Part shown: piece after piece, positions 57,653-64,000 of the stretch
How the letters are laid out: the number at the start of each line of letters is the position of its first letter
Numbering within the stretch: position 1 is the stretch's first letter
NCBI RefSeq assembly: GCF_001509485.1
Contig: NZ_LLZI01000124.1
Location: 1-64,000, forward strand
Length of the DNA stretch: 64,000 nucleotides
Reading direction: 5' to 3'
Origin: Streptomyces sp. NRRL F-4489
Lineage (GTDB): Bacteria; Actinomycetota; Actinomycetes; Streptomycetales; Streptomycetaceae
The notes under the pieces: model-generated
What the model saw: the letters and a program-made list of their open reading frames with translations, nothing else
Databases searched by the model: none
What the model was told of the DNA's origin: nothing
Made by a program: the position numbers and the translations under genes

Positions 57653-57778
57653 CTACGAGCCCGACTTCTGATACCCCGACCCCTTGCAAGACCGACAAAT
57701 AATGGTCACGACTTTCCCTCGCTGAATAGTGATGATCCGCTTTTTGCCCTCACATTCCTTGCAGAACTCGACCTTCAC
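57653..57778 (-). CDS. 41-residue DnaJ-type zinc-finger peptide
   Basis: GTG at 57778. FCKECEGKKRII and ICRSCKGSGYQ are a CxxC...CxxCxGxG repeat, as in DnaJ cysteine-rich regions and many phage micro-proteins. It overlaps the preceding gene by about 29 bases. Probably a zinc knuckle binding nucleic acid or a partner. Confidence 0.6.
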   Translation of the reverse strand: MKVEFCKECEGKKRIITIQRGKVVTIICRSCKGSGYQKSGS

Positions 57779-58160
57779 TCCATGCCCCTCTTTTCTCTTC
57801 GTCGTGCTCGTACGGACAGGCAGAGCCTGTACGAGGACATGCGATCAACGCGATGTGCACGTACTTCTCTCGGTCAGAGACGTATTGGGTCATGACATCT
57901 TGTCCCGCCCACATACGGCTCCGCGCAGTCTCTTCGAATGCGGACGCCTCAATTCCACGAGGATCTGGCCTGTAGACACTGAGCCGCTCCATGTACCACT
58001 TAATAGCAGCATGAGGGTCATCAAATCTTCCCGCGTGCAGCTCATGCGGCTTTTTGAGCCATTCCCCTCGGACCATTGGGGGTACCGCGATCGAGGAGTC
58101 GCGGCGTTCTTCGGCGCTAGGCAAAAAATGCCCGGACCAGATGTATCCGTGGTAGTGCAT
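57750..58160 (-). CDS. Hypothetical protein
   Basis: 136 residues from the ATG at 58160. YIWSGHFLPSAEERRDSS, DDPHAAIKWYMERLSVYRPD and KYVHIALIACPRTGS. The middle is helical, with Trp/Tyr repeated. No family recognised. Confidence 0.55.
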   Translation of the reverse strand: MHYHGYIWSGHFLPSAEERRDSSIAVPPMVRGEWLKKPHELHAGRFDDPHAAIKWYMERLSVYRPDPRGIEASAFEETARSRMWAGQDVMTQYVSDREKYVHIALIACPRTGSACPYEHDEEKRGAWSEGRVLQGM

Positions 58161-58168
58161 TACTCCAC

Positions 58169-58339
58169 CTAGAGATATCCGTGCCGAGAGATAATTTCGC
58201 TCACCACGAAGCTCACCAACAGCCAGAGGAAAATCACGACGAGACACCCGACCCCGATGTACGTCACCGAGGCACAAGGCTCAGTGCTCGATGCACCCTG
58301 GCCCTCAGCAGATTGTCCAGGCTCAGGAGAGGTGTCCAT
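58169..58339 (-). CDS. Small single-pass membrane protein
   Basis: 56 residues from the ATG at 58339. A polar N-terminus (DTSPEPGQSAEGQG) precedes one strong hydrophobic span (VTYIGVGCLVVIFLWLLVSFVVSEII). It overlaps the C-terminus of the NUDIX-like gene by 76 bases. Possible exclusion or effector protein of the regulatory cassette; no evidence for a toxin. Confidence 0.55.
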   Translation of the reverse strand: MDTSPEPGQSAEGQGASSTEPCASVTYIGVGCLVVIFLWLLVSFVVSEIISRHGYL

Positions 58340-58824
58340 CTGCGCACTGCCGGAATCCCTATCGGCACCTGCGAGGACAGGGTGCGGAACAGGAAATGGA
58401 CGGTGTAGACGACCTGAGCGGGGAGGCATTTCTCCGGATTCGCACGCACACGGCTAACATCGATCAACAGGGGGCACCGATCCTTCGGGGCCACCCAGAC
58501 CTGATCCAGCCCGGTCGACCCCACCAATGAGCTGTACGTCAGCGAAAGAAGGTCTTCCGCATCGCACTCGGCCATCGCGACGAATTCCTGGTGCATGACC
58601 CAGTCCCGTATCCCGACGTCCCAGAAATGAAGGACCGCCTGGAACTCGTTGACCACCACTGCCGACACCACGATGATCGGACACTGCTCACAGGCCGCAT
58701 CCCCACCATCGGCATGCCGATGAGACTCCAACGCCTCCACCAACACGCTGAGCCGGTCTCCCTCGTGAGGGTGGGCCGCCAGATAGCTCTCGACGGCCGT
58801 CGCCAACAGGCACCGCATGCTCAT
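58264..58824 (-). CDS. NUDIX-like protein lacking a Nudix box
   Basis: 186 residues from the ATG at 58824 (ATGA overlap with the gene before). The layout resembles Streptomyces NUDIX proteins: CPIIVVSAVVVNEFQAVLHFW as the first strands and CPLLIDVSRVRANPEK ... VYTVHFLFRT as the C-terminal sheet. The usual GX5EX7REUXEEXGU stretch is replaced by MAECDAEDLLSLTYSSLVGSTGL, without the catalytic Glu set. It probably binds a nucleotide without hydrolysing it. Confidence 0.5.
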   Translation of the reverse strand: MSMRCLLATAVESYLAAHPHEGDRLSVLVEALESHRHADGGDAACEQCPIIVVSAVVVNEFQAVLHFWDVGIRDWVMHQEFVAMAECDAEDLLSLTYSSLVGSTGLDQVWVAPKDRCPLLIDVSRVRANPEKCLPAQVVYTVHFLFRTLSSQVPIGIPAVRRWTPLLSLDNLLRARVHRALSLVPR

Positions 58825-59177
58825 GGAGCCACCTCCAGCAGCAGACACGGGATGTCGAGCCGGAGACAAGAGACTTCGCGCACGCGCCCCACCACCCAAA
58901 AAGACGGGCCCTTCCCCACTGTGTCGTACGGCGCCGAGGTATACCCATCGAGCCATTCACCTCGCCTGCCGAGCGAGGCTCGGAGCCCGCGAATCACTGG
59001 TCGCCGAGCCTCGCTCGGCAGGCCACTCAGCAGCTCCTGCACGACCGCGTCGAGCCACAGCAGCGCTTCCTTCGGGGAGTCGAGGACCAGCTCGTGGCGC
59101 ACAGCGCAGGGCGCAGTAGAGAGGCGGCTGACCACCGCGGCCAAGTAACGCGGCGTCACCTCGGTCGGAATACTCAT
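58821..59177 (-). CDS. Hypothetical protein coupled to the ATPase
   Basis: 118 residues from the ATG at 59177 (ATGA overlap with the ATPase stop). YLAAVVSRLSTAPCAVRHEL, ALLWLDAVVQELLSGLPSEA and SAPYDTVGKGPSFWVVGRV. Mixed alpha/beta, no known domain. The tight coupling suggests it is a partner or substrate of the ATPase. Confidence 0.55.
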   Translation of the reverse strand: MSIPTEVTPRYLAAVVSRLSTAPCAVRHELVLDSPKEALLWLDAVVQELLSGLPSEARRPVIRGLRASLGRRGEWLDGYTSAPYDTVGKGPSFWVVGRVREVSCLRLDIPCLLLEVAP

Positions 59178-59608
59178 GCGGAGCACCTCGCCAAGGAGCG
59201 CCGCCCTTCAGGCAACTCTGCCGGTGCGATGAGTGTGGCGCAGACGTCCTTGCCGTTCTCCACCGGTATGGCCTCCCACTTGTCGGAGAGCTGCTCGACG
59301 ATGCGCATCCCCCGACCTCCAAGAGACGCCCACCCAGGGTCGGCGAGCACCGGGAGTTCGGAGGACCGATCGCGCACCGTGATGAAAAGGGACTGGCCTT
59401 CTACCGCAAGCGTGAGCACCGCGTATCCGTCCGCATGGTGCAGAACGTTCGTCAGAAGCTCGGTCACCACCGCCTCGGCAGGCTCCGCGAGAGCCTCCAG
59501 CTCCCACCGGCGCACGTAGGACGCGACCAGCTTGCGGACGGACCGGAGCCGCGCCGGGTCGACGTTGAAGGCGAGCTTGAACCGCTCCTGGCGCATGATT
59601 TGACACAT
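59174..59608 (-). CDS. Anti-sigma-type HATPase (RsbW/SpoIIAB-like)
   Basis: 144 residues. N-box ELLTNVLHHAD (Glu50, Asn54), G1-like VRDRSSELP, and the lid GGRGMRIVEQLSDKW define the GHKL fold without a phospho-acceptor His. Streptomyces have dozens of these; several sit beside XRE-DUF5753/DUF397 genes. It faces the + strand XRE gene across a 207-bp intergenic region. It may bind a sigma factor or phosphorylate a partner. Confidence 0.8.
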   Translation of the reverse strand: MCQIMRQERFKLAFNVDPARLRSVRKLVASYVRRWELEALAEPAEAVVTELLTNVLHHADGYAVLTLAVEGQSLFITVRDRSSELPVLADPGWASLGGRGMRIVEQLSDKWEAIPVENGKDVCATLIAPAELPEGRRSLARCSA

Positions 59609-59815
59609 AGTCAGCGACCTCCCTAGGTCAACCGCCGCTGGAGCCCGCCCAGGTGGCCAAGACAGGGACCATCAAGTCGCGGCAGTGAGGCCATGGTTGC
59701 TTGCGAGCAACATTTCTCGCAAGCTCTCTCACTAGAAAGAGTGCCGACGAGCAAGATTGGCATATGCCAAGCGCTCCACAGCCGGTACCCTGCGTGGTTA
59801 CGGGAGGTAGACGGG
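59609..59815. promoter_or_regulatory. Divergent control region of the WhiJ-type cassette
   Basis: Contains two exact palindromes: GCTTGCGAG/CTCGCAAGC (59699-59707 and 59716-59724) and TTGGCATATGCCAA (59757-59770). These are candidate operators for the XRE protein and lie about 50-120 bp before its start. Confidence 0.6.
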
Positions 59816-60706
59816 ATGACTGACGCACAACCAAACGTGCATCGGCGCCGACTCGGCTTGGCGCTCAGGGCCCTACGTAAGCGGGTCACCCTTCCCGACA
59901 GGGAGGACGGGGCCCTCACCCTCGCTGATGCAGCCGAGATGATAGGGCTGGCAGGGCAGTCCGCACTGAGCAAGATCGAGAGCGGCAAGCAGCGAGTGCC
60001 ACTCAGTACCCTGCCGAGCTACTTCGCGGCATACGGAGTCGACGACCCCGCTGTCCAAGAGGAGTTGCGGACGCTCGCTACCCTCGCGTCAAGCGGCAAA
60101 CGGTCAAATCTGCTCAACCAGTTCAAAGGGCCCCTGCCCGACCCCTTCGCGGAGTATCTGCACCTGGAGGAGCTGGCACACAAGAGCGAGGTGTATACCC
60201 TGATCATCCCCGGCCTCCTCCAGCACACGGAGTACGCCGAGGCGATCATTCGGCGCAGTCGTCAGTGGGAGTCCAACCGAGAGATCCGAAACTACGTCAA
60301 CCTGCGGCTGGAGCGTCAACGTGCTCTGCACAGGGATGATCCCCTTCAGCTCTGGTGCATCATCGATGAGGCCGCCCTACACCGCAAGGTTGGCGGCCCG
60401 GAGGTGATGAAGGCCCAACTCCAGCACCTGGTGGACCTCTCGGACGAGCACCCGCACGTCACCATCCAGGTGCTGCCATTCGAGGCCGGACCGCATGCTG
60501 GTATCGACGGGGCCTTCACTCTCCTACACTTCCCAGCAGGGCCGCCTGTCGTGGTGGTCGAGCCGATGACGACTCACCTCTACCTGGAGGACGACAGCGA
60601 CCTCGGACGCTATGAGACCTGCATCAGCCACTTGAAGGCTGAGGCGCTCGACCCGGACAGCAGCCGCCAGTTCATCATCAAACTGATCAAGGAAAAATAC
60701 CTATGA
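59816..60706 (+). CDS. XRE-family regulator with DUF5753 (WhiJ/Scr1-like)
   Basis: 296 residues from the ATG at 59816, with GGGAGG eight bases upstream. HTH: RRRLGLALRALRKRVTLPDRE ... LTLADAAEMIGLAGQSALSKIESGKQRVPL. The C-terminal DUF5753 part runs from about 95 (EYLHLEELAHKSEVYTLIIPGLLQHTEYAEA) to the end (FTLLHFPAGPPVVVVEPM). This is the WhiJ-like group, where the partner is a DUF397 protein that modulates DNA binding. Overlaps the DUF397 gene by ATGA. Opposite strand to the surrounding phage genes. Confidence 0.92.
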   Translation: MTDAQPNVHRRRLGLALRALRKRVTLPDREDGALTLADAAEMIGLAGQSALSKIESGKQRVPLSTLPSYFAAYGVDDPAVQEELRTLATLASSGKRSNLLNQFKGPLPDPFAEYLHLEELAHKSEVYTLIIPGLLQHTEYAEAIIRRSRQWESNREIRNYVNLRLERQRALHRDDPLQLWCIIDEAALHRKVGGPEVMKAQLQHLVDLSDEHPHVTIQVLPFEAGPHAGIDGAFTLLHFPAGPPVVVVEPMTTHLYLEDDSDLGRYETCISHLKAEALDPDSSRQFIIKLIKEKYL

Positions 60707-60930
60707 AGAAGTCGGTCGACCTCACGAACGCTGTGTGGACGAAGAGCGACTACAGCAACGGCAGTGGCGCTAATTGCGTCGAGGTCGCCTTCGTTGACGG
60801 ATTCGTAGCCATCCGTGATTCCAACGACGCGGACGACCCCACCATCAAGCCGACGATCGTCTCGGAACAGGACTACCGGTTCTTTACTCGCAGCATTCAG
60901 GAGGGCCAGGAGGGCCTCCTTCTGCCGTGA
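60703..60930 (+). CDS. DUF397-domain protein
   Basis: 75 residues. VWTKSDYSNGSGANCVEVAFVDGFVAIRDS is the DUF397 signature (W.KS.YS...G.CVEVA.....V.VRDS). ATGA overlap with the XRE gene shows coupled synthesis. DUF397 proteins pair with XRE-DUF5753 regulators and have been studied as toxin-antitoxin-like pairs. The terminator follows ten bases after the stop. Confidence 0.92.
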   Translation: MKKSVDLTNAVWTKSDYSNGSGANCVEVAFVDGFVAIRDSNDADDPTIKPTIVSEQDYRFFTRSIQEGQEGLLLP

Positions 60931-60939
60931 GGAATCTCT

Positions 60940-60984
60940 AGGAACACAAAAACCCCAGGGCTCGCCTGGGGTTTTTGTGTTCCT
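60940..60984. terminator. Perfect 20-bp hairpin, bidirectional terminator and right cassette border
   Basis: Positions 60940-60959 pair exactly with 60965-60984, loop GCTCG. T5 on each strand within the arms. It separates the DUF397 gene (+) from the capsid gene (-). Confidence 0.92.
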
Positions 60985-60999
60985 CTCGAAGATGCGGAA

Positions 61000-61983
61000 T
61001 CAGTTCGTCTCGATCGTCACTACGGACTGATCCGTAATCATCCCCATGCCGTAGATGCTGTACCACGCTAGAGCGTGCTCTCGGCCAAAATCGAGCACAC
61101 CGCCGTCGCGGAGTTCGACCGGCAGCGAGATCGCATGGCCGAAGGCGTTGTCCCCGATCATTGAGGACTGGTAGACGGTCTTGCCGTCCTTGTTCGTGAC
61201 CTGGCGGACCTGTGTGGTCTCGATGAAAATGACGTCGTCGATTCGGCCGATTTCCCCCAGAGAGAAATTCCCAGGGGACGCGTATTTGGTCGCCTCGATC
61301 CAGCTGGGGTCCTCACGCAGCCACCGGCTCTGGTGCGGGTGCACGAAGCACACGTAGGTATCGCCGAGCCTCGGGATGTTCTTCGAGGCAAGTGTCTCGA
61401 CGCCATCCTTGACGACGGCCGAGGTGAAAAAGTGCTCGGTGAGACCGTCTCGACCGACAGCGTTCTGTCCCTTGTCATAGGGTGACATGTTCGTGATCGG
61501 CTGCCCCGGCTTGAACTTATCACGGCCGTAAAGAACGCTCGTCGCGCCCAGAAGGACATCGCGGCACTGGCCGTCCAGGTACATCGCCATATTCCGGCCC
61601 AGCAGACGGCTGGCGCTCGCCATGACGTCGTCGAAAGAAGCGTTCAGCAGCAGCTCCGAGACCGCGACGGCGGCTCCGTGCTCCGCGACCGTAATCGAAA
61701 ACTGGCTCGCGGAAAGGGCCTGGGTTTCCATGCGGACACCCTCAACAAGCTGCCGCGCTCCCTCCAGGTTGTTGTACCGCATAAAATTGATCTGAAGCCC
61801 CGGCGCGACCCCGAGTTCGGTCTTCTTCACAGCGAACTGCTCGTAGCGCAAGATCGGCATCGACTGGAACAGGATTTCCTTGCTCCAGATGGTCTGGATA
61901 GCCGGGGTCAGCTGAGTGTTGGAGCCAGGGTAGGCAGTCGGGTTCGCACCGAGCTGGCCAGTACCAGTGATCGCAGATGGCAT
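61000..61983 (-). CDS. Major capsid protein, N4-gp56-like
   Basis: 327 residues. QTIWSKEILFQSMPILRYEQFAV near the start, LQINFMRYNNLEGARQL, QFSITVAEHGAAVAVSELLL and VCFVHPHQSRWLRED are features of the N4gp56 capsid family, with the HK97 fold. It lacks an obvious N-terminal delta domain, which fits the separate scaffold gene upstream. The terminator stands right after it. Confidence 0.85.
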   Translation of the reverse strand: MPSAITGTGQLGANPTAYPGSNTQLTPAIQTIWSKEILFQSMPILRYEQFAVKKTELGVAPGLQINFMRYNNLEGARQLVEGVRMETQALSASQFSITVAEHGAAVAVSELLLNASFDDVMASASRLLGRNMAMYLDGQCRDVLLGATSVLYGRDKFKPGQPITNMSPYDKGQNAVGRDGLTEHFFTSAVVKDGVETLASKNIPRLGDTYVCFVHPHQSRWLREDPSWIEATKYASPGNFSLGEIGRIDDVIFIETTQVRQVTNKDGKTVYQSSMIGDNAFGHAISLPVELRDGGVLDFGREHALAWYSIYGMGMITDQSVVTIETN

Positions 61984-62174
61984 ATCGTGTCCTCCTGGTG
62001 TAGACGATAAAGACCGGTCTTACGCTCTAACTGGCACACCGTGTCTGGATCCGCCAAGGCGTACGCTGCCGTCCAGATTTAGTGTGATCGGCCCGCGGAA
62101 TAATCTGTTACCCGAATAGGTACAAACACAAGGACACCCACCTCTCATGAACAGAAAGATGGGTGTCATATTCT
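61984..62174. other. Capsid leader region with hairpin
   Basis: Between scaffold and capsid. GACACCCA (62133-62140) pairs with TGGGTGTC (62160-62167), a partial terminator just after the scaffold. AGGAGG precedes the capsid ATG. No gene seen. Confidence 0.55.
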
Positions 62175-62969
62175 TCAGCCGAACATTCCGCGGTCACCGG
62201 ACGACGATGCAATGCCAGGGATCTGCTTTCGTACCTCTGCCCACCGAGACATCGGCATCGTCGATATCTCCTCCACGGAGAGCTGGCGGGTGTCTCCCAT
62301 GGCACCGCCGGGCCCGATGCCGTAGCCAGTGGGCTGGGTGCCCCGCATCTGGGCACGGGCCTGGGTCTGGGCGGCCTGGATGCTCTGCACAATGGCGGCC
62401 GACTTGGCGGCCATGGCGGCGATCGACTCGTCGATCTCCTCCTTGGTGTTTCCCGTCACCAGGTCCTGCAACTCGGGGGCGATATTGTCGGCCGCCTGCG
62501 CCAGCGCGGCCGATCGGTAGCTCTGAAGCTCCGCAAATTCCCGCTCCTTGGCAGCCAGGGCATCCCGCTCAGCAATCTGCTTCTGGAGATCGGCCAGCTT
62601 GGCTTCCCACTCCTTTTCCTTTTCAGCAAGAAGGGTTTTCGCAGTCAGCTCGGACCGTCGCTTTCGCTCGGCCTCTTCCTCGGCGACACGCTGCGCCTCG
62701 GCAGCCGCCTCCTCGTCCGCCTTGCGCTTTGCCTCGCGCTGCTGTAGATCCGTCGCCAGCTTGTCCAGTACTTCCTGCTGCGACTCAAGGCGGTTCGTGA
62801 GCGTTTCGCGTTCCTGCTGGCGCGCTCGGGCGATGTCGTCCTCGGTGAGCGCCTTTGGCGCCTCGATACCCTGCTCCGGAGGAGGGACCATTACGGTGAT
62901 GGTCTCCCCGGTCGGCTCGGACGTCTGCGGAGCGGAAGAGGCCGGGGCGGTCGGTTCGGTGTTCGGCAT
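62175..62969 (-). CDS. Capsid scaffolding protein
   Basis: 264 residues. A Pro/Ser/Thr-rich start leads to a long charged coiled coil (ARARQQERETLTNRLESQQE through AEEEAERKRRSELTAKTLL) and QKQIAERDALAAKEREF. A C-terminal Gly-rich segment and MSRWAEVRKQIPG may bind the capsid. Between portal and capsid, it is the usual position for a scaffold. Confidence 0.85.
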   Translation of the reverse strand: MPNTEPTAPASSAPQTSEPTGETITVMVPPPEQGIEAPKALTEDDIARARQQERETLTNRLESQQEVLDKLATDLQQREAKRKADEEAAAEAQRVAEEEAERKRRSELTAKTLLAEKEKEWEAKLADLQKQIAERDALAAKEREFAELQSYRSAALAQAADNIAPELQDLVTGNTKEEIDESIAAMAAKSAAIVQSIQAAQTQARAQMRGTQPTGYGIGPGGAMGDTRQLSVEEISTMPMSRWAEVRKQIPGIASSSGDRGMFG

Positions 62970-62987
62970 GGCTACATCCTCACGTCA

Positions 62988-64000
62988 TCAACTGTCTTGC
63001 TCGGATTCGGAGTTCTGCGGACTGCGCTGGTCCTTTGGGTTGTGCGCCATGGTCACAACGCTGTCGAATATTTTTTTGGCGTCCATCCCGAGTTTCAGAG
63101 AGAATCCCGAATCATCAGGGCTTCCCGCTGGCTTTGCCGGAGCGACCTTGTTGTCAGTGTGCGGCTTCTCCGGCGGGATGCCCGCGGCTTCGAAAATACC
63201 AGCGTCAATGGACGCCTTGATAAAGTCCAAGGCTCCCTGGGCCATGACATCCTGCCTCTGCTCTTCCTCGATTTCCCGCAGCTTCTCGTCGGGAAATTCG
63301 ACACCGAGTTCGTTGAGGGCGGAACGTTTGCTCTCCAAGCCGAGAGCCATCTTCAGCTGGATTTCATTGAGTTTGACGATGTTGTCAACAGGCAGCGGAC
63401 TGGGCCAGACGACGTCGGCCTGGTACGCCTCGGGGTCGTGGACATCGATGATGGTCGGCTGGCTGGGGTCCTTCTTGATGCCCTCGGTGACGGGGTCGTA
63501 GGCGCGGGTTTCCGGCTCGTACGTGTAGAGGGTGAGGAGGACCAGGTCGTTGATCCGCTTGAAGCCGCTGCCGTATTGCATTTGTTTGAGGCTGGCCCGC
63601 TGGACCAAGGGGAAATGTTGGATTGCGAGCGCCACGCCTGATGTATTCGACACCGGCTGCGCCTTGCCGAGAGCGGTCTCGGGGACGCCGCTCAGCTCGT
63701 GCATGCTGTTCTTCAGGATCCCCAGGTACTCAAGCGGTCCCTGGAGGTTCACGGCAGATTCAAGGTTGAATACGCTTGCATCCTTGGGTAGGCCGCCCCA
63801 GACCTTTTTGGGTCCCTTTTCGAGGTTCGTGGCCTTGGCGCCGGTGATGATGGTGACCGGGGCTGCGTGGTAGTTGATGATATCCGCGATGGCGTTCGTG
63901 ATGTTGTTGTATTCGCGGTTGAGGGGGATGATGTCGTCGAGGTCGCTTTTCCCCCAGGGCGAGCCGGAGACGGCGATGTTGCGAATATGCACGATCGGGA
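62988..64000 (-). CDS. Portal protein, C-terminal part (runs off the window)
   Basis: At least 337 residues; the frame is open at the right edge, so the N-terminus is outside. IPLNREYNNITNAIADIINYHA, HELSGVPETALG and ASLKQMQYGSGFKRINDLVLLTLY are portal stem and clip features. The C-terminal part is charged and helical (DEKLREIEEEQRQDVMAQGAL). It forms the dodecameric DNA entry ring. Confidence 0.88.
   Translation of the reverse strand, partial: PIVHIRNIAVSGSPWGKSDLDDIIPLNREYNNITNAIADIINYHAAPVTIITGAKATNLEKGPKKVWGGLPKDASVFNLESAVNLQGPLEYLGILKNSMHELSGVPETALGKAQPVSNTSGVALAIQHFPLVQRASLKQMQYGSGFKRINDLVLLTLYTYEPETRAYDPVTEGIKKDPSQPTIIDVHDPEAYQADVVWPSPLPVDNIVKLNEIQLKMALGLESKRSALNELGVEFPDEKLREIEEEQRQDVMAQGALDFIKASIDAGIFEAAGIPPEKPHTDNKVAPAKPAGSPDDSGFSLKLGMDAKKIFDSVVTMAHNPKDQRSPQNSESEQDS

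Overview
The window is high-GC DNA from an actinomycete, most likely a Streptomyces. Evidence is the GC-rich coding bias, frequent GTG/TTG starts, a WhiB-like protein, an XRE-DUF5753/DUF397 pair and a SpoU/TrmH methyltransferase fragment. About 1.3 kb of host chromosome lies at the left edge. It ends inside a truncated TrmH-type RNA methyltransferase gene. The rest is an integrated temperate phage that runs off the right edge within its portal gene.

Layout, left to right. 1-1335: host DNA with a 27-bp tandem repeat, a small HTH-like protein and the methyltransferase C-terminus, so the left attachment junction lies near 1315-1345. 1400-3148: large serine integrase on the + strand. 3.1-9.5 kb: accessory genes, including a TGT/DpdA-like TIM-barrel protein, a HAD-like protein and a Pol-beta-type nucleotidyltransferase in one coupled run. 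9.3-13.4 kb: lysis genes (LysM/Rpf-like protein, holin, amidase endolysin) behind a run of small late proteins. 13.5-31.6 kb: a leftward replication and recombination block with a RuvC-like resolvase, Cas4-like nuclease, WhiB-like factor, PD-(D/E)XK nuclease, RecA-like ATPase, class II (adenosylcobalamin) ribonucleotide reductase, family A DNA polymerase, SSB-like protein, MerR-like protein, SNF2-type helicase, primase, DnaB-like helicase and DnaC-like loader. 32.0-33.0 kb: a single gene with its own promoter and terminator. 33.1-54.3 kb: a contractile-tail (myovirus-type) operon read leftward from connectors through sheath, tube, chaperones, tape measure, hub, spike, gp25-like wedge, J-like and I-like baseplate proteins to receptor-binding proteins. 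54.3-60.98 kb: a non-morphogenesis cassette between two strong hairpin terminators, holding small proteins, paralogous HTH proteins, an anti-sigma-type ATPase, a NUDIX-like protein without a Nudix box, and a + strand XRE-DUF5753/DUF397 pair. 61.0-64.0 kb: capsid, scaffold and portal.

The phage appears to carry a largely complete replisome and makes its own dNTPs. Most genes overlap by ATGA, GTGA or TGATG, indicating translationally coupled operons. The two most intriguing systems are the TGT-like/HAD-like/nucleotidyltransferase module with a perfect hairpin over a start codon (3.8-7.2 kb), and the WhiJ-type regulatory cassette placed inside the virion operon (58.2-60.9 kb). No classical lysogeny repressor or excisionase could be named.
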